Part shown: positions 30,253 through 40,881 of the stretch, in pieces
How positions within the stretch are numbered: position 1 is the first letter of the stretch
Layout of the letters: each line of letters starts with the position of its first letter
Source: Lepidodermella squamata
Lineage: Eukaryota > Gastrotricha
NCBI GenBank assembly: GCA_047495785.1
Contig: JBLDXI010000025.1
Span: 1,860,001 to 1,924,000, forward strand
Direction of reading: 5' to 3'
DNA: 64,000 nucleotides
The notes under the pieces: model-generated
Seen by the model: the letters and a program-made list of their open reading frames with translations, nothing else
Database searches by the model: none
Told to the model about the DNA's origin: nothing
Made by a program: the position numbers and the translations under genes

Positions 30253-32637
30253 TCATAAAATGTTGCAAGTTTTAGCAGGCTCTTTTGCGTTCGTCGTTTT
30301 GGATGTTCCATCGGTTTTCGGCGGCTCTTCAGGCTTTGCCGCCGTCGCCTTAGGATCAGCAGGTTTATCGCCCTCGGGATGTTGCGAAGTTGTAGCAACT
30401 GGTTCTTTCGGTTTATTAGGGTCTTCAACAGGTGGTTTGTTCGGGTCGTTAACTGCTGGCTTTTTATTGCCACAAATAGCCGGCAGAGATATACCCTTTT
30501 TCGCCGGCGCTTTTGCTGGTTCGGGTTGAGCAGGTTTAGGCGGTTCTTCAACGGCCGGTCGCGTTGAATCGGGCGGTAGGTCTAGTTTCGTGACTCCAGG
30601 CGGTGGATTAGCAGCAGAATTATCTGGCGTAGATGGAGCAGGTTCAGGTGACGAAATTATCTCCTGATGAACAGCTGGAATTGGATTAGGATTAGGAGGC
30701 TGGATTGGAGCAATCACAGCAGGTTGAGCAGGTTGCAAAGCCGGCACTTCCGGCGCTTTTGGAGGCGGCTCAGGTGTGCTTACAATCTCATTATGAACAG
30801 CCTGAACTGGAGTAGGAGAAGCAACTAATTGGGGAACAGGAGGAGGAGGAGGACTTGTTGCAGCAACTGGAGCAGGTGGGGGAGTCTGAGGTACTATTTC
30901 AGCATGAACCAGTTGAGGAACAGGCGGCGTTTTTGGGGTCGATTCTAAAACCGGCGGGGCTGAATTCAGCGCGGCCGCCATCGCCATAGTAGTCGTCGTA
31001 CTCGTATTTGGGTCAATCGTGGGTAGAGTAGTAACTCCTGTTAACGATCCATTCATATTCTGAGTCATCGGAACAGTGGAAGCTATCGATGGTTGCCCGG
31101 TTATATTCGGCAAATTCGTCATTGATTTCGAGCCTTGGGTCGTAGTTAAGTTCAAAGTTTGATTCGCTTCATTTTTTCGTTTCCGCCGTTCAACTCGCGC
31201 ACTCGACCCGGTAAATGGCGTGGAAGATGTGCCGAAATTGGTCGAATCCCCGAATGGCTTAGTATTGGCGATTTGTGCGTAGGTTAGTTTATTGGCAAGA
31301 CAAACCGTGTGACAACCGCCACACGCGACTGCAGTAACGCCAAAAACAGCGTCACTACCCGCTGCTTCATCAACTAAATTCGCCAATTTAGGCGTGAAAG
31401 AATTGGCAGAAATATCTATTCCTAGCCGGGAATGTAAAGCATTTCCACAAACAAATAATTTCCCATCTTCGGTCACGAAAGCGCTGTGTGACTCGCCGGC
31501 GGATACGTATTTAACCACTATTTCAGCCTCGGTAAAGGATTTAATCAACGTCGGCTGGTTCACGGATGATGAGATTGAAGTTCCGACTCCTAACTGGCCG
31601 TGGGTTCCAGCACCCATTGCGTAAACGTGGCCCTTATTCGTGACAACGAACGAATGATTTCCTCCGGCGGAAACAAACGTTGCATGCTCATCCGACTTTC
31701 TATCAAGATGAACTTGTCGAGGAGTCGAGATGCAAGTATCAGAAGCATTATCTGGCTCGACGCCAAGTTTTCCTTCCTCTGATTCGCCGAATGCAAATAA
31801 TGCAGGAGGGCTGGTGATCACAAGAGTGTGATAATACCCACATGCGACTGCTGTAAATCCATCATAACCATCGGGCGGGTCGAGCTGGACTGGAATGTCT
31901 GATTCAATTATCTGATCACCAAGGCCCAATTGACCCTCAGGGCCAGTTCCCCATATGAGCAATCTAAGATCTGACAATACAGCAGCAGAATGAGAGCGCC
32001 CACCGCTCAGCATAACAACATCCTCCGTCTGGTCGTCCAATACAACTTTCGGGGAGGCACACAGCTCGCCCCCATTGCGCCCGATACCAAGTTGCAAATC
32101 GGAATTAATTCCAAAGGCAAGAATTCGCCTTTTGCCATCGCTCGTTTGAGAAGCCAGTAATGTATGCTGGGCGCCACATCCCACACGATATACGCGTTCC
32201 GTTTTCAATGATTTGATACACGTTGGCCGCGAAACGGTAGTCGTCAGAGGTAGATCGAGTCCCAACTGCCCCATATTATTACGACCGATAACAAAGACGC
32301 GTCCAGTATTTGAAATAAAAGCGCTATGCTCGTCTCCACAAGATACTTGCGTAATAAAATCTTCTCGGAGGAAAAACTTCAAGGGAGTGACAGCATTTGT
32401 GATTGTAAACAGAGCATTACTCTCGAGGGACTTGGCGTCGACTGACTGTTGATTGTGAAGTTTGCCAAAAGCAAAAACAATGCCGTTATCGGACATGATC
32501 TTGGATGCTTCCAAACTGTTTGCCGACGCGCGTAGAGATTTTCTTTCTGGACTGCCACTCACAGTAATTATCGGTGCTCTTTTGAAAGGCTCAGAAAGAG
32601 ACGTATGGAATGGAGAAGAGTTCTCATTTACTGACAT
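30253..32637 (-). CDS. RPGR: RPGR-like RCC1-propeller protein with C-terminal CAAX prenylation motif
   Basis: A single uninterrupted 794-codon frame. After about 50 N-terminal residues comes a seven-bladed RCC1 propeller (roughly residues 50-450) with the recurring pattern (V/F)xCGxxHxxxxxxxGxxxxxGxNxxGQLGxG: QVSCGDEHSAFISNTG, RVGCGAQHTLLA, MLSGGRSHSAAV, AVACGYYHTLVIT, VSAGGNHSFVV and VSAGESHSAFV. A Lys/Arg-rich RRKRKNE follows, then a Pro/Ala-rich tail with three copies of a unit of the type VHxEI(V/I)(P/S)xPxP. The protein ends CNIL; human RPGR (RCC1-tail isoform) ends CTIL, which is geranylgeranylated. A terminal Leu also predicts geranylgeranyl transfer here. RPGR works at the ciliary transition zone with RPGRIP1 and PDE6D. 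Tail and motif favour RPGR over other RCC1 proteins. No introns, unlike its neighbours. Confidence 0.85.
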   Translation of the reverse strand: MSVNENSSPFHTSLSEPFKRAPIITVSGSPERKSLRASANSLEASKIMSDNGIVFAFGKLHNQQSVDAKSLESNALFTITNAVTPLKFFLREDFITQVSCGDEHSAFISNTGRVFVIGRNNMGQLGLDLPLTTTVSRPTCIKSLKTERVYRVGCGAQHTLLASQTSDGKRRILAFGINSDLQLGIGRNGGELCASPKVVLDDQTEDVVMLSGGRSHSAAVLSDLRLLIWGTGPEGQLGLGDQIIESDIPVQLDPPDGYDGFTAVACGYYHTLVITSPPALFAFGESEEGKLGVEPDNASDTCISTPRQVHLDRKSDEHATFVSAGGNHSFVVTNKGHVYAMGAGTHGQLGVGTSISSSVNQPTLIKSFTEAEIVVKYVSAGESHSAFVTEDGKLFVCGNALHSRLGIDISANSFTPKLANLVDEAAGSDAVFGVTAVACGGCHTVCLANKLTYAQIANTKPFGDSTNFGTSSTPFTGSSARVERRKRKNEANQTLNLTTTQGSKSMTNLPNITGQPSIASTVPMTQNMNGSLTGVTTLPTIDPNTSTTTTMAMAAALNSAPPVLESTPKTPPVPQLVHAEIVPQTPPPAPVAATSPPPPPVPQLVASPTPVQAVHNEIVSTPEPPPKAPEVPALQPAQPAVIAPIQPPNPNPIPAVHQEIISSPEPAPSTPDNSAANPPPGVTKLDLPPDSTRPAVEEPPKPAQPEPAKAPAKKGISLPAICGNKKPAVNDPNKPPVEDPNKPKEPVATTSQHPEGDKPADPKATAAKPEEPPKTDGTSKTTNAKEPAKTCNIL

Positions 32638-33258
32638 TTAAACAAGGACGTAATAAACAAGCAGCTCACTAGAAATGATAACGTCAATAATCAATAAATG
32701 CATCGTGATCACCTTCATGCTTAAGAATCCAAGCACAAAAATCTCAAATCATCGAAAGTGATACCGATAACCAATAAATCAATCGATCTCCTTCGGAAAT
32801 GTTCAGATCATTCGTCTTTGAATGCATGAAATAAAAAACAAACATCTGACGAAGTAGTCTACATGTCAAATGCTACAAGTTTAAGGCAATCAGTATCCAA
32901 GACATGTGTGGGAAAATGTGAAAGTTCAGATGTAAATACCGTCGCCAACACGACGTTTACTCAGCCGGAACCGGTACAAGATGCGCTAAAAAAACCTTGA
33001 AAAACTAAAAAACTAAAAAATTGCGCAAAAAATCTTAGGCAAAATTTTAGTTGATTTATTAAAGCAACTTTTTTATGAATATCAAAAAACATCTTTTATT
33101 CATTTAAATGTGAACATTATTTTTAAATTTACATACCGCGAAAACATCGGAACCTAACACACCTCGCAAAAACGCCTGCCAAAAGCAGATTGCTCAGCTG
33201 TTGTTGGTGTTAAACTGTTTTCAGGCTTCTTGTTATTTGCTTCCTGAGATTTTTCCGA
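32638..33258. promoter_or_regulatory. Divergent promoter region between RPGR-like gene and PGS1
   Basis: The 621 bp between two oppositely transcribed start codons contain no ORF of note, so both promoters should be here. No TATA box near either start; the sequence is otherwise featureless. Confidence 0.5.
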
Positions 33259-34749
33259 ATGTCCGATAGCTCGGTTCGCAAACAAGCTATCATTCCCGAA
33301 TGGCTGAAATCAGCTCCCATCACTTTTCCCATAGAAAATGCGGAGGAGCGGGTTTTCACGCTTGATAGTCCGGATGACTTTTATCAAATGCTGCTAAAAG
33401 AGATAGGTTTGTTTTCTCTCACTCTGATTCTAGCTTTTATTTGTATTCTCTCCCAGAGCAATCTAATGAACGAATTTACTGGAGCAGTCTATATTTTGGC
33501 AATGGGGCATTGGAGAAGAAGCTTGTTGATAAACTTATTACACGAATGTCCTTGAAAGAAAATGTGTGTTTCAATGGAATTTTCGACTATTGCAGAGGTT
33601 TGAGGGGCCATCCATCATCTACAGTCGGCATGTTTACTCCGCTGATTAACGCTTATCCAGACCGAGCGACCTTGAACCTGTTCAAATCACCCTTCTTCCG
33701 CGGGTTACGTAAATTGATTCCTCAAAAGTACAACGAAATATTTTCAGTTCATCATATGAAGCTATATGTGTTTGACTCGACTGTGATACTGAGCGGTGCG
33801 AATCTGAGCGATAATTACTTCACAAATCGTCAGGATCGATATGTTGTCTTCAAAAACTGCCCTGCTATCGCTCAATTTTGTTGTGATTTGATCCAAGCTC
33901 TCGGCTCGCTTTCATTCACTGTTAAACCTGATGGCACGTTGAGGCCGTCCAATCCAAAGCTCGTTGACCCTGCTGATTCTGAGGCGCTTAGCAATTGTGG
34001 CAGCGAAGTATTGCAATCTTTTATAAAGCGCTGGACAGCCACAGCCAATTCCAAAGTTGGCGATACCTTGGTGTTCCCATTTCTTCAGTCAGCAGCGCTT
34101 GCTATCCGCGATGAAGAGCGCGTTACTGAAGATATGATGAAACATATGAAACCTTCCGACTCTCTATTCATCTCGACCTCATACTTCAACCTTACTGATA
34201 GCTACCAAAGCATATTGCTGGACAACTGTCCTGCTAAATCGATAAAAATATGTGTTTCATCGCCTCGGTCTAATGGCTTTTTCGGCGGAACTGGTCCATC
34301 GCAATTCGTTCCTCACGGCTACATTCATTTTTCTCGCAAATTCTACGAGCAGATGGAAAAATCTAATCAAACAGATCGTATTAAACTGTACGAATACGAA
34401 CGTGATAAGTGGACATTTCATTCAAAGGGAATGTGGCTATTCGAAAATGGCAATGACCTACCGTTTGCTTCCTTTATCGGATCTACCAACTACTCATACA
34501 GGTATTTACTTGATTAAATGAGATCAATTTTATATCAATTTCTACCAATTTAGGAGTGTCAATCGGGATCAAGAAGCGCAATTTGTTATGGTTACCGCGA
34601 ATAAAGAGGTGCAAAAACGATTAAAAAATGAAGTCGACTTGCTAACAAAGAGATGTTTGCCTCTTAATAGAGCAGTCTTCTTGCGACCTGACCATGCTGT
34701 TGCTCGATGGGTGCCATTAGCCGCTAAGATTGCTCGATACTTCTTCTAG
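33259..34749 (+). CDS. PGS1: PGS1, CDP-diacylglycerol-glycerol-3-phosphate 3-phosphatidyltransferase
   Basis: Three exons (33259-33406, 33457-34501, 34554-34749) separated by 50- and 52-bp introns, in phase, about 462 residues. The family is a mitochondrial phospholipase-D superfamily enzyme that makes phosphatidylglycerophosphate, the committed step to cardiolipin. Both HxK motifs are present: HHMKLYVFDSTVILSGANLS followed by DNYFTNRQDRY, and WTFHSKGMWLFENG followed by SFIGSTNYSYR and NRDQEAQFVMVT. These match human PGS1 closely. The human enzyme is longer at the N-terminus (556 residues); a mitochondrial targeting sequence is not obvious here, so an upstream start or exon is possible, though ATG 33259 is the first good one. 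The stop at 34749 is 76 bp before the DAXX start on the same strand. Confidence 0.95.
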
Positions 34750-34825
34750 CAAATTTTATGTGCAAAAAATTTTAACGTTACGAAATTCGTCATTTTTATA
34801 GGAGTTTTTAACGCTAATTCTTGTC
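34750..34825 (+). promoter_or_regulatory. Short PGS1-DAXX spacer with a splice-acceptor-like sequence
   Basis: The 76-bp gap has no AATAAA and no room for an ordinary promoter. At 34793-34801 it reads catttttatag, a pyrimidine-rich 3' splice-site-like sequence ending 24 bp before the DAXX ATG with no partner 5' exon. This is how trans-spliced downstream genes look in operon-bearing animals; use of the site is inferred. Confidence 0.4.
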
Positions 34826-37800
34826 ATGGATCCGCTGGTATCAGCGATAGAAAATTTGCAGAAGATGGCAAACTTCAAATTGGCCGACGATCCTCAATGT
34901 CTCGAAGCGTCGATTCGGAAGTTGACCTTGATTCGAACAGCTCTGACGACTCGATTTAGCTCTGCATTAACACGCGAGCAACGACTTCAATTAAATGCCG
35001 ATTTAAATTCTATGATTGTAGCTGTAAATAAAAACCTCCAGACGCCTTATAAATGCATTCTGGAGGCTGTTAACTCAATCAAAGCCGCACTGGTTGAAGC
35101 GAAAGACCAGCAAAAAGCTTCATCTAGTTCTACATCGAATAGCTCTGCTGCTGTGAAACCAAGTTCTAGTCATCACTCAACGAAGCTCGTGCCGATGAAA
35201 ATTTTATCACCAAAATTGGTGCCACTCCCGCCGTCTCGAATCGTTCATCTGACCATGCCGCCCTTACCGTCGGTTGATGAGTCAAGCAACCAAACAGCCT
35301 CAGATATCGCCCCTCCTGCGAAGAAACGGATTCGAACGTCTTTGGTGATAAGATCTGATTCCAGCAGTAATTCAACCCCAACTCCAGTTTCATCTGTCGA
35401 TGGGGATGGTAGTACCGCTCTTGCGATTGAGCCAGATTCTGACGCTGAGGTCGAAATCGTTGGTTCGGCTGATTTGGACGCACCCGGCCCGAGCAAAGTA
35501 GTGCCGTTGTCGGCGAAAAATGTCCGCGATGACGAATCTGCTGGGTCTTCCTCAAATTCGCTGGCGGAAGGCGGGCGAAGTAAAAGGACCTGTGTGGCGA
35601 AAAAATCCAGTGAAGATGCGCTAAAAACGGCTGCATTCAAAAATGCGAAGAAAAAAGCGCTGGATAAAAAACAAATCGAGAAAATTGAAAAGTTCCTCCA
35701 GGTAAGGACATTTGAGCTCTAATTGCTAAACATCGAAAATCTGGAAATATTGCTCGAAATACGTTGTTTGAAATTTGCTAATTTGTTTGCACTTCTCCTC
35801 GGAACTTGCGTTCGATCACCTATACATTTTGCTGAAGTTGAATTCCTCCGAAATATATAGTGTAACGAAAGCCTCGATCTCAATTTGCGTTTTTTCTGAG
35901 GGCTTCAGAAATCAAGAATGAGTTGAAAGGTGTGAGCGAAAGTAAATTAGGTAGTTACTCGCATATACTGAAAATGTTTTTCACATTTTGGAAAATTGAA
36001 CGTGGAATTTATTTACCGTAAATGTTGAAAAACTAGCCCGGGCTTCTAGATTTTCAATGTGCAAAAAGGGTGAAAAACTGGGCTTCTATTCAAGATGGGC
36101 GAATAGAAAAAAGTAAAGGGCAACCGTTCTAATTTTAATCATCATTTAGGACATTTTCCGCCCCATTTTCGTTTTCATTTTCGTTTCTCTGAGATGAAGC
36201 TGTAAAACCACTTGCTTTGGCGAAAAATGAGTCAAATGAGTCACTTTGTTATTGCCGTACTAATTTACGTAATAGCCCGGGCTACTAGTCGAGATTGGCT
36301 TCTAGGTCAATGTATCGTTGCTTGGGTGAGCTTTTATTTGAGATGGGCTACAATTCGCGAATGGGCTGATTCGCAAATTTACGGTAGATTTTTTTTCTAG
36401 TAGATTTACATTTTTTTAGGCCGTGTGAAAATCTTGGGAAATTTTTTACTGCTCCGGCTCCTATGGTAAAGTATAATAATAATAATAATAATAATAATAA
36501 TTTTATTTCGTAAATTTCACATTTACCGGATTAGAAGGGCACGCAGGCCTCTAGCACTAACCCAATTAATAAGCGGCATTGGGAGCAGCATTCACAATAA
36601 GATTACCTTTACAATATTGTTGTAAGTTCACGCGAAAAATATTATTTTTGAAGATTTCATTTTTAACATTTACGGGCAGACTATCATCAAAATTGAAGAC
36701 ATGTTCTGGTAACCTGTTCCACCTTTTAAGATTGACCTTTAAGAGCTCTCAGAAGCAGGTTAGCCCTTTGATAGGCCTTTGCAATACAAGATTTGATATG
36801 TGCCTTGAAATTCAATTTTTGATCAACAAGTAAACCTAGATCTTTGTAATTGTAACAGCGTTTCAATATAGTTTCACCGATTGAGTATGAGTGGATGGGA
36901 TTTTTCGAACCAAGGTAGAGAACGGCACATTTTTCAGGAGACACATTTATCGACAATGTCGGCAGCGTTAACGGCTTTGACAATGATTTTAACGGGCCTT
37001 GGTCCTAGCGTCATTCGCCGGGCGGCCAGGTCCCCTTCTGACTACTCGAAAAGCATTGAAGTCCACGCTAGCAAGATCGGGAATTTGTTCCTGTATGAAC
37101 TAGAAGTGTTTGTTCATAAAGGGTACTTCGTACTTCATACAGTGATTTTTTCGTCACTCCAAGCTTCTGTTAATCTTGTTGTTGTTGCCTTCTGCAAAAT
37201 TCCTTCCGATAAACACACCATCTCTCCTCGGTTACAACTTTAAACCAATACGAATCGATGTAATCGAAAAATGTCTTCAAATTTTCGGACTGGTCGATAA
37301 GGGCTTGGGCGCCAAACCAGATTAAGTCAAACGCGGGTCTCATGCGATCCATAGGCAGCAGAGGAATGGCCATTATACGGCGAACGATACGATCCACCAG
37401 AAGATAACCGTTCCATAGACCGTTCTCATGTACCCATTTCAAAACGGCTTGGCAGTAGTGAAAATGACACCCTGCAATGTCGCAGAGGAAAACTAGAGCC
37501 AAGGCAGTCATCATTCCAAGTTCATAGTCGCAAGTTGTTGGCGGTTTCGTGATTGATGGAACTAGATTGGGCATCTCGCCTTTGACGTACAATTCTTGAG
37601 ACTTGTTCGTCACGAGGACGTAGCGCGCTGGAACCGCAAATTTGTCCCTCAACAGAGTCAAGAATACGAGTAGTTGATAAAAGATAATTGGCACGCATTT
37701 GAAGGTGCCATCCACGAACGAAGATGTAGACGCCGGTGTGACATTTCCTGCTATACAGCGACTTATTAGCTACAAATTTTACTCATGGGCCGGCTTTTTA

Positions 37801-39568
37801 TCTGGATACATCTTTGTCTTGTGAATCTTCAAGCCGCGCTCAGTGGGGCAATCCTTACCGCATACGTCGCATACGATAAGCAAAGACAGTAAATGCCGTA
37901 AGATTGAGAAAAGCATGGTAGCGAGTTAAGTAGCAATTACGAGCTATTAAGCTGGATTATGGTTCTTGAGCCGCTTTATAGCTCGTTTAACACGCGTTTC
38001 ATTGACATCTCCCGCTTTTTCGGTATGAAATTATCACGATTTCAATAATCCTTGAAATAATCACGATTTCCAGTGATATTTACGAAAAATCATTGTCCAG
38101 ATTGACACTGTATGAAATAGTCACGATTTAATGTAAGAATGTATGAAATTATCACTGTTTGAAATACCCTGTATGAAGTAACACCGATTCCTTCTATGAT
38201 CAATTTAAAAAGTAATTTTTCAAGGGGTCCAAATATTTGAACCACTAAAAATGAGGTTCCAGCACTAATTGAGTCGTTTGTTGATCGATACTGATACCCT
38301 CCCTGAACCTAAGATTTTTTATTTTAGCTGCATGGTGCTCTAAGCTACGTTGGAAAAGTATCAAGACGGCTGATATCGGGAAATCACTGATTTGTAAAAT
38401 CGATCCTTGGAATCGATATCGGCTCAAAAAGATGAAGTATCATTCGTGAACTGACCGCTCATAGCGCGAAGGTACGCATGATATGAAGGTCTATCGGTTA
38501 GGCATAATAACACAAAAATTGAGGTTCTAGTGAAGACTAGAAACTCGAAAACCCATATTCAGGGGAAATCTAGTGCTGGAACCCTAAATTCCTATATCGC
38601 AACATCAATTCATCTTTCAAATTATAGTTGGTAGGTTTTGCTATTTCTTCTTGATTTTGAAAAATTTCAAATCGACAAAATTATTGTTAATAAATTTTTT
38701 TGTATGATTTCAGAAGCTGGCTAATAAAATCAAGGACCTACAAGGCGAAGAGCTTTCCCTCGAAGATCTCGACAGCAAAGACTCAGCGTATTGCCTAGTC
38801 GACAAATTGCAGCGAAAATTCATGCAAACCATGAAAACGCTCGCGAGAAAACACGGCCACAAAGAAGTTCTACTCGGCCGGCCGACGGACAAAGTACTCA
38901 AATACGACCTGTGCCAGCACGCGGAGGTGAATGATGAAATCAACCGATTGCTACGAAAACGCTCCTTCCCAGACATGGCCGACATTGTCGAGTGCGTGAA
39001 ACGCGCCGATGAAGCGCACGACTTGAAGCTGGACCGGTTTTCGATCGAACTAATTGCGAAAACAGCATTCACACGCATTGGTGAGCATATCAAGAAATTG
39101 CGCCGGCGCGATTTCATTCAAAATTTCGGCTCGCCCTACACGGATCAGGCGCATATCGGCAACGACCCGGCGCATTTAGACCCGGAGCTGAGCGAAAAAT
39201 TGAAGCGGCAAAAGGAGTTGGGCGATCAACGACTCCAGGAGGTTATCGATCGTTACGCGGTGCGGCAGGACGAAATACCCGAGGCTGAGCTTCAGGCTGA
39301 ACAGGAGCAAAATGATGACGACGAAATTGACGAGGAAATGAGTGAGGACGAGGACGAGGACGAAGGGGTTGATGATGATGGAAGCAATGATCTTGAAAGT
39401 CCGATTTCGGTTGAATTCGCCGAGGAAGCTCCGCCCATCCCTCGAAATGCGCCTATTGATCTGGTCGAAGAGCCGACGCCTGTCCCGGCCACGTCTGAGC
39501 TCAGTGATGACGATGTACCTCTTGTTATTTCTGAAAGCGAGACTTTGATCATACCTGAACTGCAATAA
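34826..39568 (+). CDS. DAXX: DAXX-like H3.3 histone chaperone / transcriptional corepressor
   Basis: Two exons, 34826-35701 and 38714-39568, phase 0, about 576 residues with a 3-kb intron. The N-terminal 95 residues are helical (LEASIRKLTLIRTALTTRFS) and may match the DAXX helical bundle, then a Ser/Thr/Pro-rich linker. The histone-binding domain spans about residues 275-465: KFLQKLANKIKDLQGEELSL, EDLDSKDSAYCLVDKLQRKF, FPDMADIVECVKRA, FSIELIAKTAFTRIGEHIKK, RDFIQNFGSPYTD and DPELSEKLKRQKEL, matching human DAXX in order and spacing. An Asp/Glu-rich run follows, as in DAXX. SUMO-interaction-like hydrophobic/acidic patches occur at AEVEIVGSADLD and near the end (DDDVPLVISESE). DAXX deposits H3.3 with ATRX and represses transcription. 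Most family members are longer. The intron holds transposon debris on the opposite strand. Confidence 0.87.
36015..36420. repeat. Short direct/palindromic repeats in the DAXX intron
   Basis: The palindromic core tagcccgggct occurs near 36032 and again near 36274, each followed by related text with ggcttcta and a gatgggc segment, suggesting two diverged copies of a unit of about 80-100 bp. Origin unknown. Confidence 0.4.
36475..36990 (-). mobile_element. 5'-truncated non-LTR retrotransposon (LINE) 3' end with (TTA)n tail
   Basis: On minus, 36983-36726 encodes the C-terminal part of a LINE reverse transcriptase: VSPEKCAVLYLGSKNP, then CYNYKDLGLLVDQKLNF, KAHIKSCIAKAYQRANLLLR. After a break, another frame gives KRWNRLPEHVFNFDDSLPVN, the usual last block of such ORFs, then a stop, a short 3' UTR and AATAAA running into (ATT)n at 36478-36501. 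CR1/L2/Rex-like LINEs end in such microsatellites. The copy is frame-broken, so it is dead. It lies antisense inside the DAXX intron. Confidence 0.85.
37170..37740 (-). pseudogene. Mutator-like (MULE) transposase fragment
   Basis: A 181-codon frame begins within VDGTFKCVPIIFYQLLVFLT and continues FAVPARYVLVTNKSQELYV, DYELGMMTALALVF, then CDIAGCHFHYCQAVLKWVHE, IRRLIA-like IVRRIMAIPLLP. This is the DDE core of MULE transposases as seen in invertebrates (DGTFK...QLY, ...LP.K....Y, D.E.A...A, GC.FH..QA). The N-terminus and any zinc finger are missing and no terminal repeats are visible, so it is a relic. It sits next to the LINE relic in the DAXX intron. Confidence 0.75.
37995..38190. repeat. Degenerate tandem repeat, tatgaaattatcacgattt type
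   Basis: Five or so imperfect units such as atgaaattatcacgattt, gaaataatcacgatttcc, tatgaaatagtcacgattt, tatgaaattatcactgtt and tatgaagtaacaccgatt follow each other with variable spacers in the DAXX intron. Confidence 0.5.
38295..38600 (+). repeat. Dispersed repeat family R1, copy 1
   Basis: About 300 bp related by eye to 53041-53320 and 61570-61800 (same orientation) and 56040-56240 (inverted). Core: gatatcgggaaatcactgat, then a aatcgatccttggaatcgat segment and atcggct; the 3' part has ttctagtgaagactagaaac and aaatctagtgctggaaccc. No coding capacity. The last 110 bp before the DAXX acceptor are unrelated. Confidence 0.65.
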
Positions 39569-40564
39569 ATTTTCCTTAGAAATTGACAAGTGAAAAGTGG
39601 GATTTGGCGATTTTTCATATCGCGACAGCTGAAATACTATAGAATAGGTATTCTTAGCTTTTAGAATGCCCTAATCCGATTTTAAATTTTGAATTTAAAA
39701 TTTCTAGCGATGCATCCACCTTAAGATGATGTTTCAATGTGGGTACTCCTGAATTAATTTTCAAGTGAGACTCCTGATTTCAGAATCGAACGAGTGTGTG
39801 AAAATAGCAATAAATTATAGGTTAAAGCAAATTATTATCTAGTGCAAAAAATAAACAAAATTTACTAGCCCGAACATTTCCAAATATTTTATTTAAATTT
39901 TTTCGCCCAATTTCTAAGCTATTATTAACATCGCTTCTTGATCTTTGAATTGGATTTCAAGGTGTTGAAATTATCGCCCAAACCCCACTTTTTACTTGTC
40001 AACGGTCAATTGAAAATCTGACGACAAAATTTTATATCGGTGAAGAAATCTTGCCATCCTTTGCTACGTAGACCGTGAACAATATGATGAGCATTTTCAA
40101 CAATCTTTCGTCACATTATCGCTCAAATATTATTTTATAACCCGGTATATATAATTATATGTAATTGAAACCGTTGAATATATTATAGGTATAATAACTA
40201 CTTGATGAGATATAAAAAGATCGAAAAATGTGTAAAAATTTCTTGATTTCCATTTTTTCGCTTTAACACCTTGTTGACGTCTCTCGACGCGAGTTAAACT
40301 GCTGATTTTTTAGTAACAATCCACTTCTCACGTCCGTGTTTTCGTTTCTGTTTGATGTTGACAAAAAACTCACTCGATTTGAAAATAAAATTTGACGGAA
40401 CCTCATTATAATTCTAATTATGTTTTTTCAATTTTTATTACAGGTCGAGAGAAAATAATGAGTCGATTGTTGAGCTCGATGAAAAAATGATGAAAAATTG
40501 AAAAAGCTCAAAAATAGGTTTATCAGGTGAAAAAGATAATGAGAAATTGTAAAATATCGTGAAT
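39569..40564. other. Intergenic, DAXX 3' end to peptide gene 3' end
   Basis: Nearly 1 kb of AT-rich sequence between convergent genes. I see no gene, RNA or repeat here; both 3' UTRs should lie within. Confidence 0.5.
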
Positions 40565-40881
40565 TCAGGCCCTTCGAAGCATTTGTTGCGAGTATCGGCA
40601 GTAGAGATGCCAGGCGTGCTGCCGCATGCAATTGTTGTAGCTGCTGTTCTTTTCGGCCTCTTTTCGCAGATTCGAGGCCATTCGACGCATAGCAGCCGTA
40701 TCCTGGCGTAGAAATACGCTTGAGAGGACTTCTGATAAAATTCGGAAAAAATCGATTATTCCCTGTTTCAACTCGAAAGGTAACCTGGTGTAATCCTGTT
40801 GTCAGCCGCGAAAACGCTATTTGAATAGCCCATGAAAACGAATGCCAGCAGAATTGTTAAAACGTAAATGTAGTGATTCAT
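40565..40881 (-). pseudogene. Small secreted-peptide gene, related to the gene at 50736-51941, with an apparent frameshift
   Basis: From ATG 40881 the frame reads MNHYIYVLTILLAFVFMGYS then NSVFAADNR, an excellent signal peptide, but stops after ITPGYLSS. From just after the signal, another frame is open and gives DYTRLPFELKQGIIDFF, VFLRQDTAAMRRMASNLRKE and NNCMRQHAWHLYCRYSQQM to a stop at 40565. That second part matches the peptide at 50736-51941 (SFLQNDVSKMRQLAVRIRQQ and FEQCMKVFGNSYNIC), including two cysteines. The frames meet near 40795-40805; one base more there would join them. An intron of normal size does not fit. It is either a recent pseudogene, an assembly error of one base, or uses an unrecognised exon. 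Strand and neighbourhood match its paralogue. Confidence 0.55.

Noticed and set aside
33259-34749. TDP1 as the identity of the HxK-motif enzyme
   Set aside because: The motifs SGANLSDNYFTNRQDRY and the C-terminal block match PGS1, not tyrosyl-DNA phosphodiesterase.
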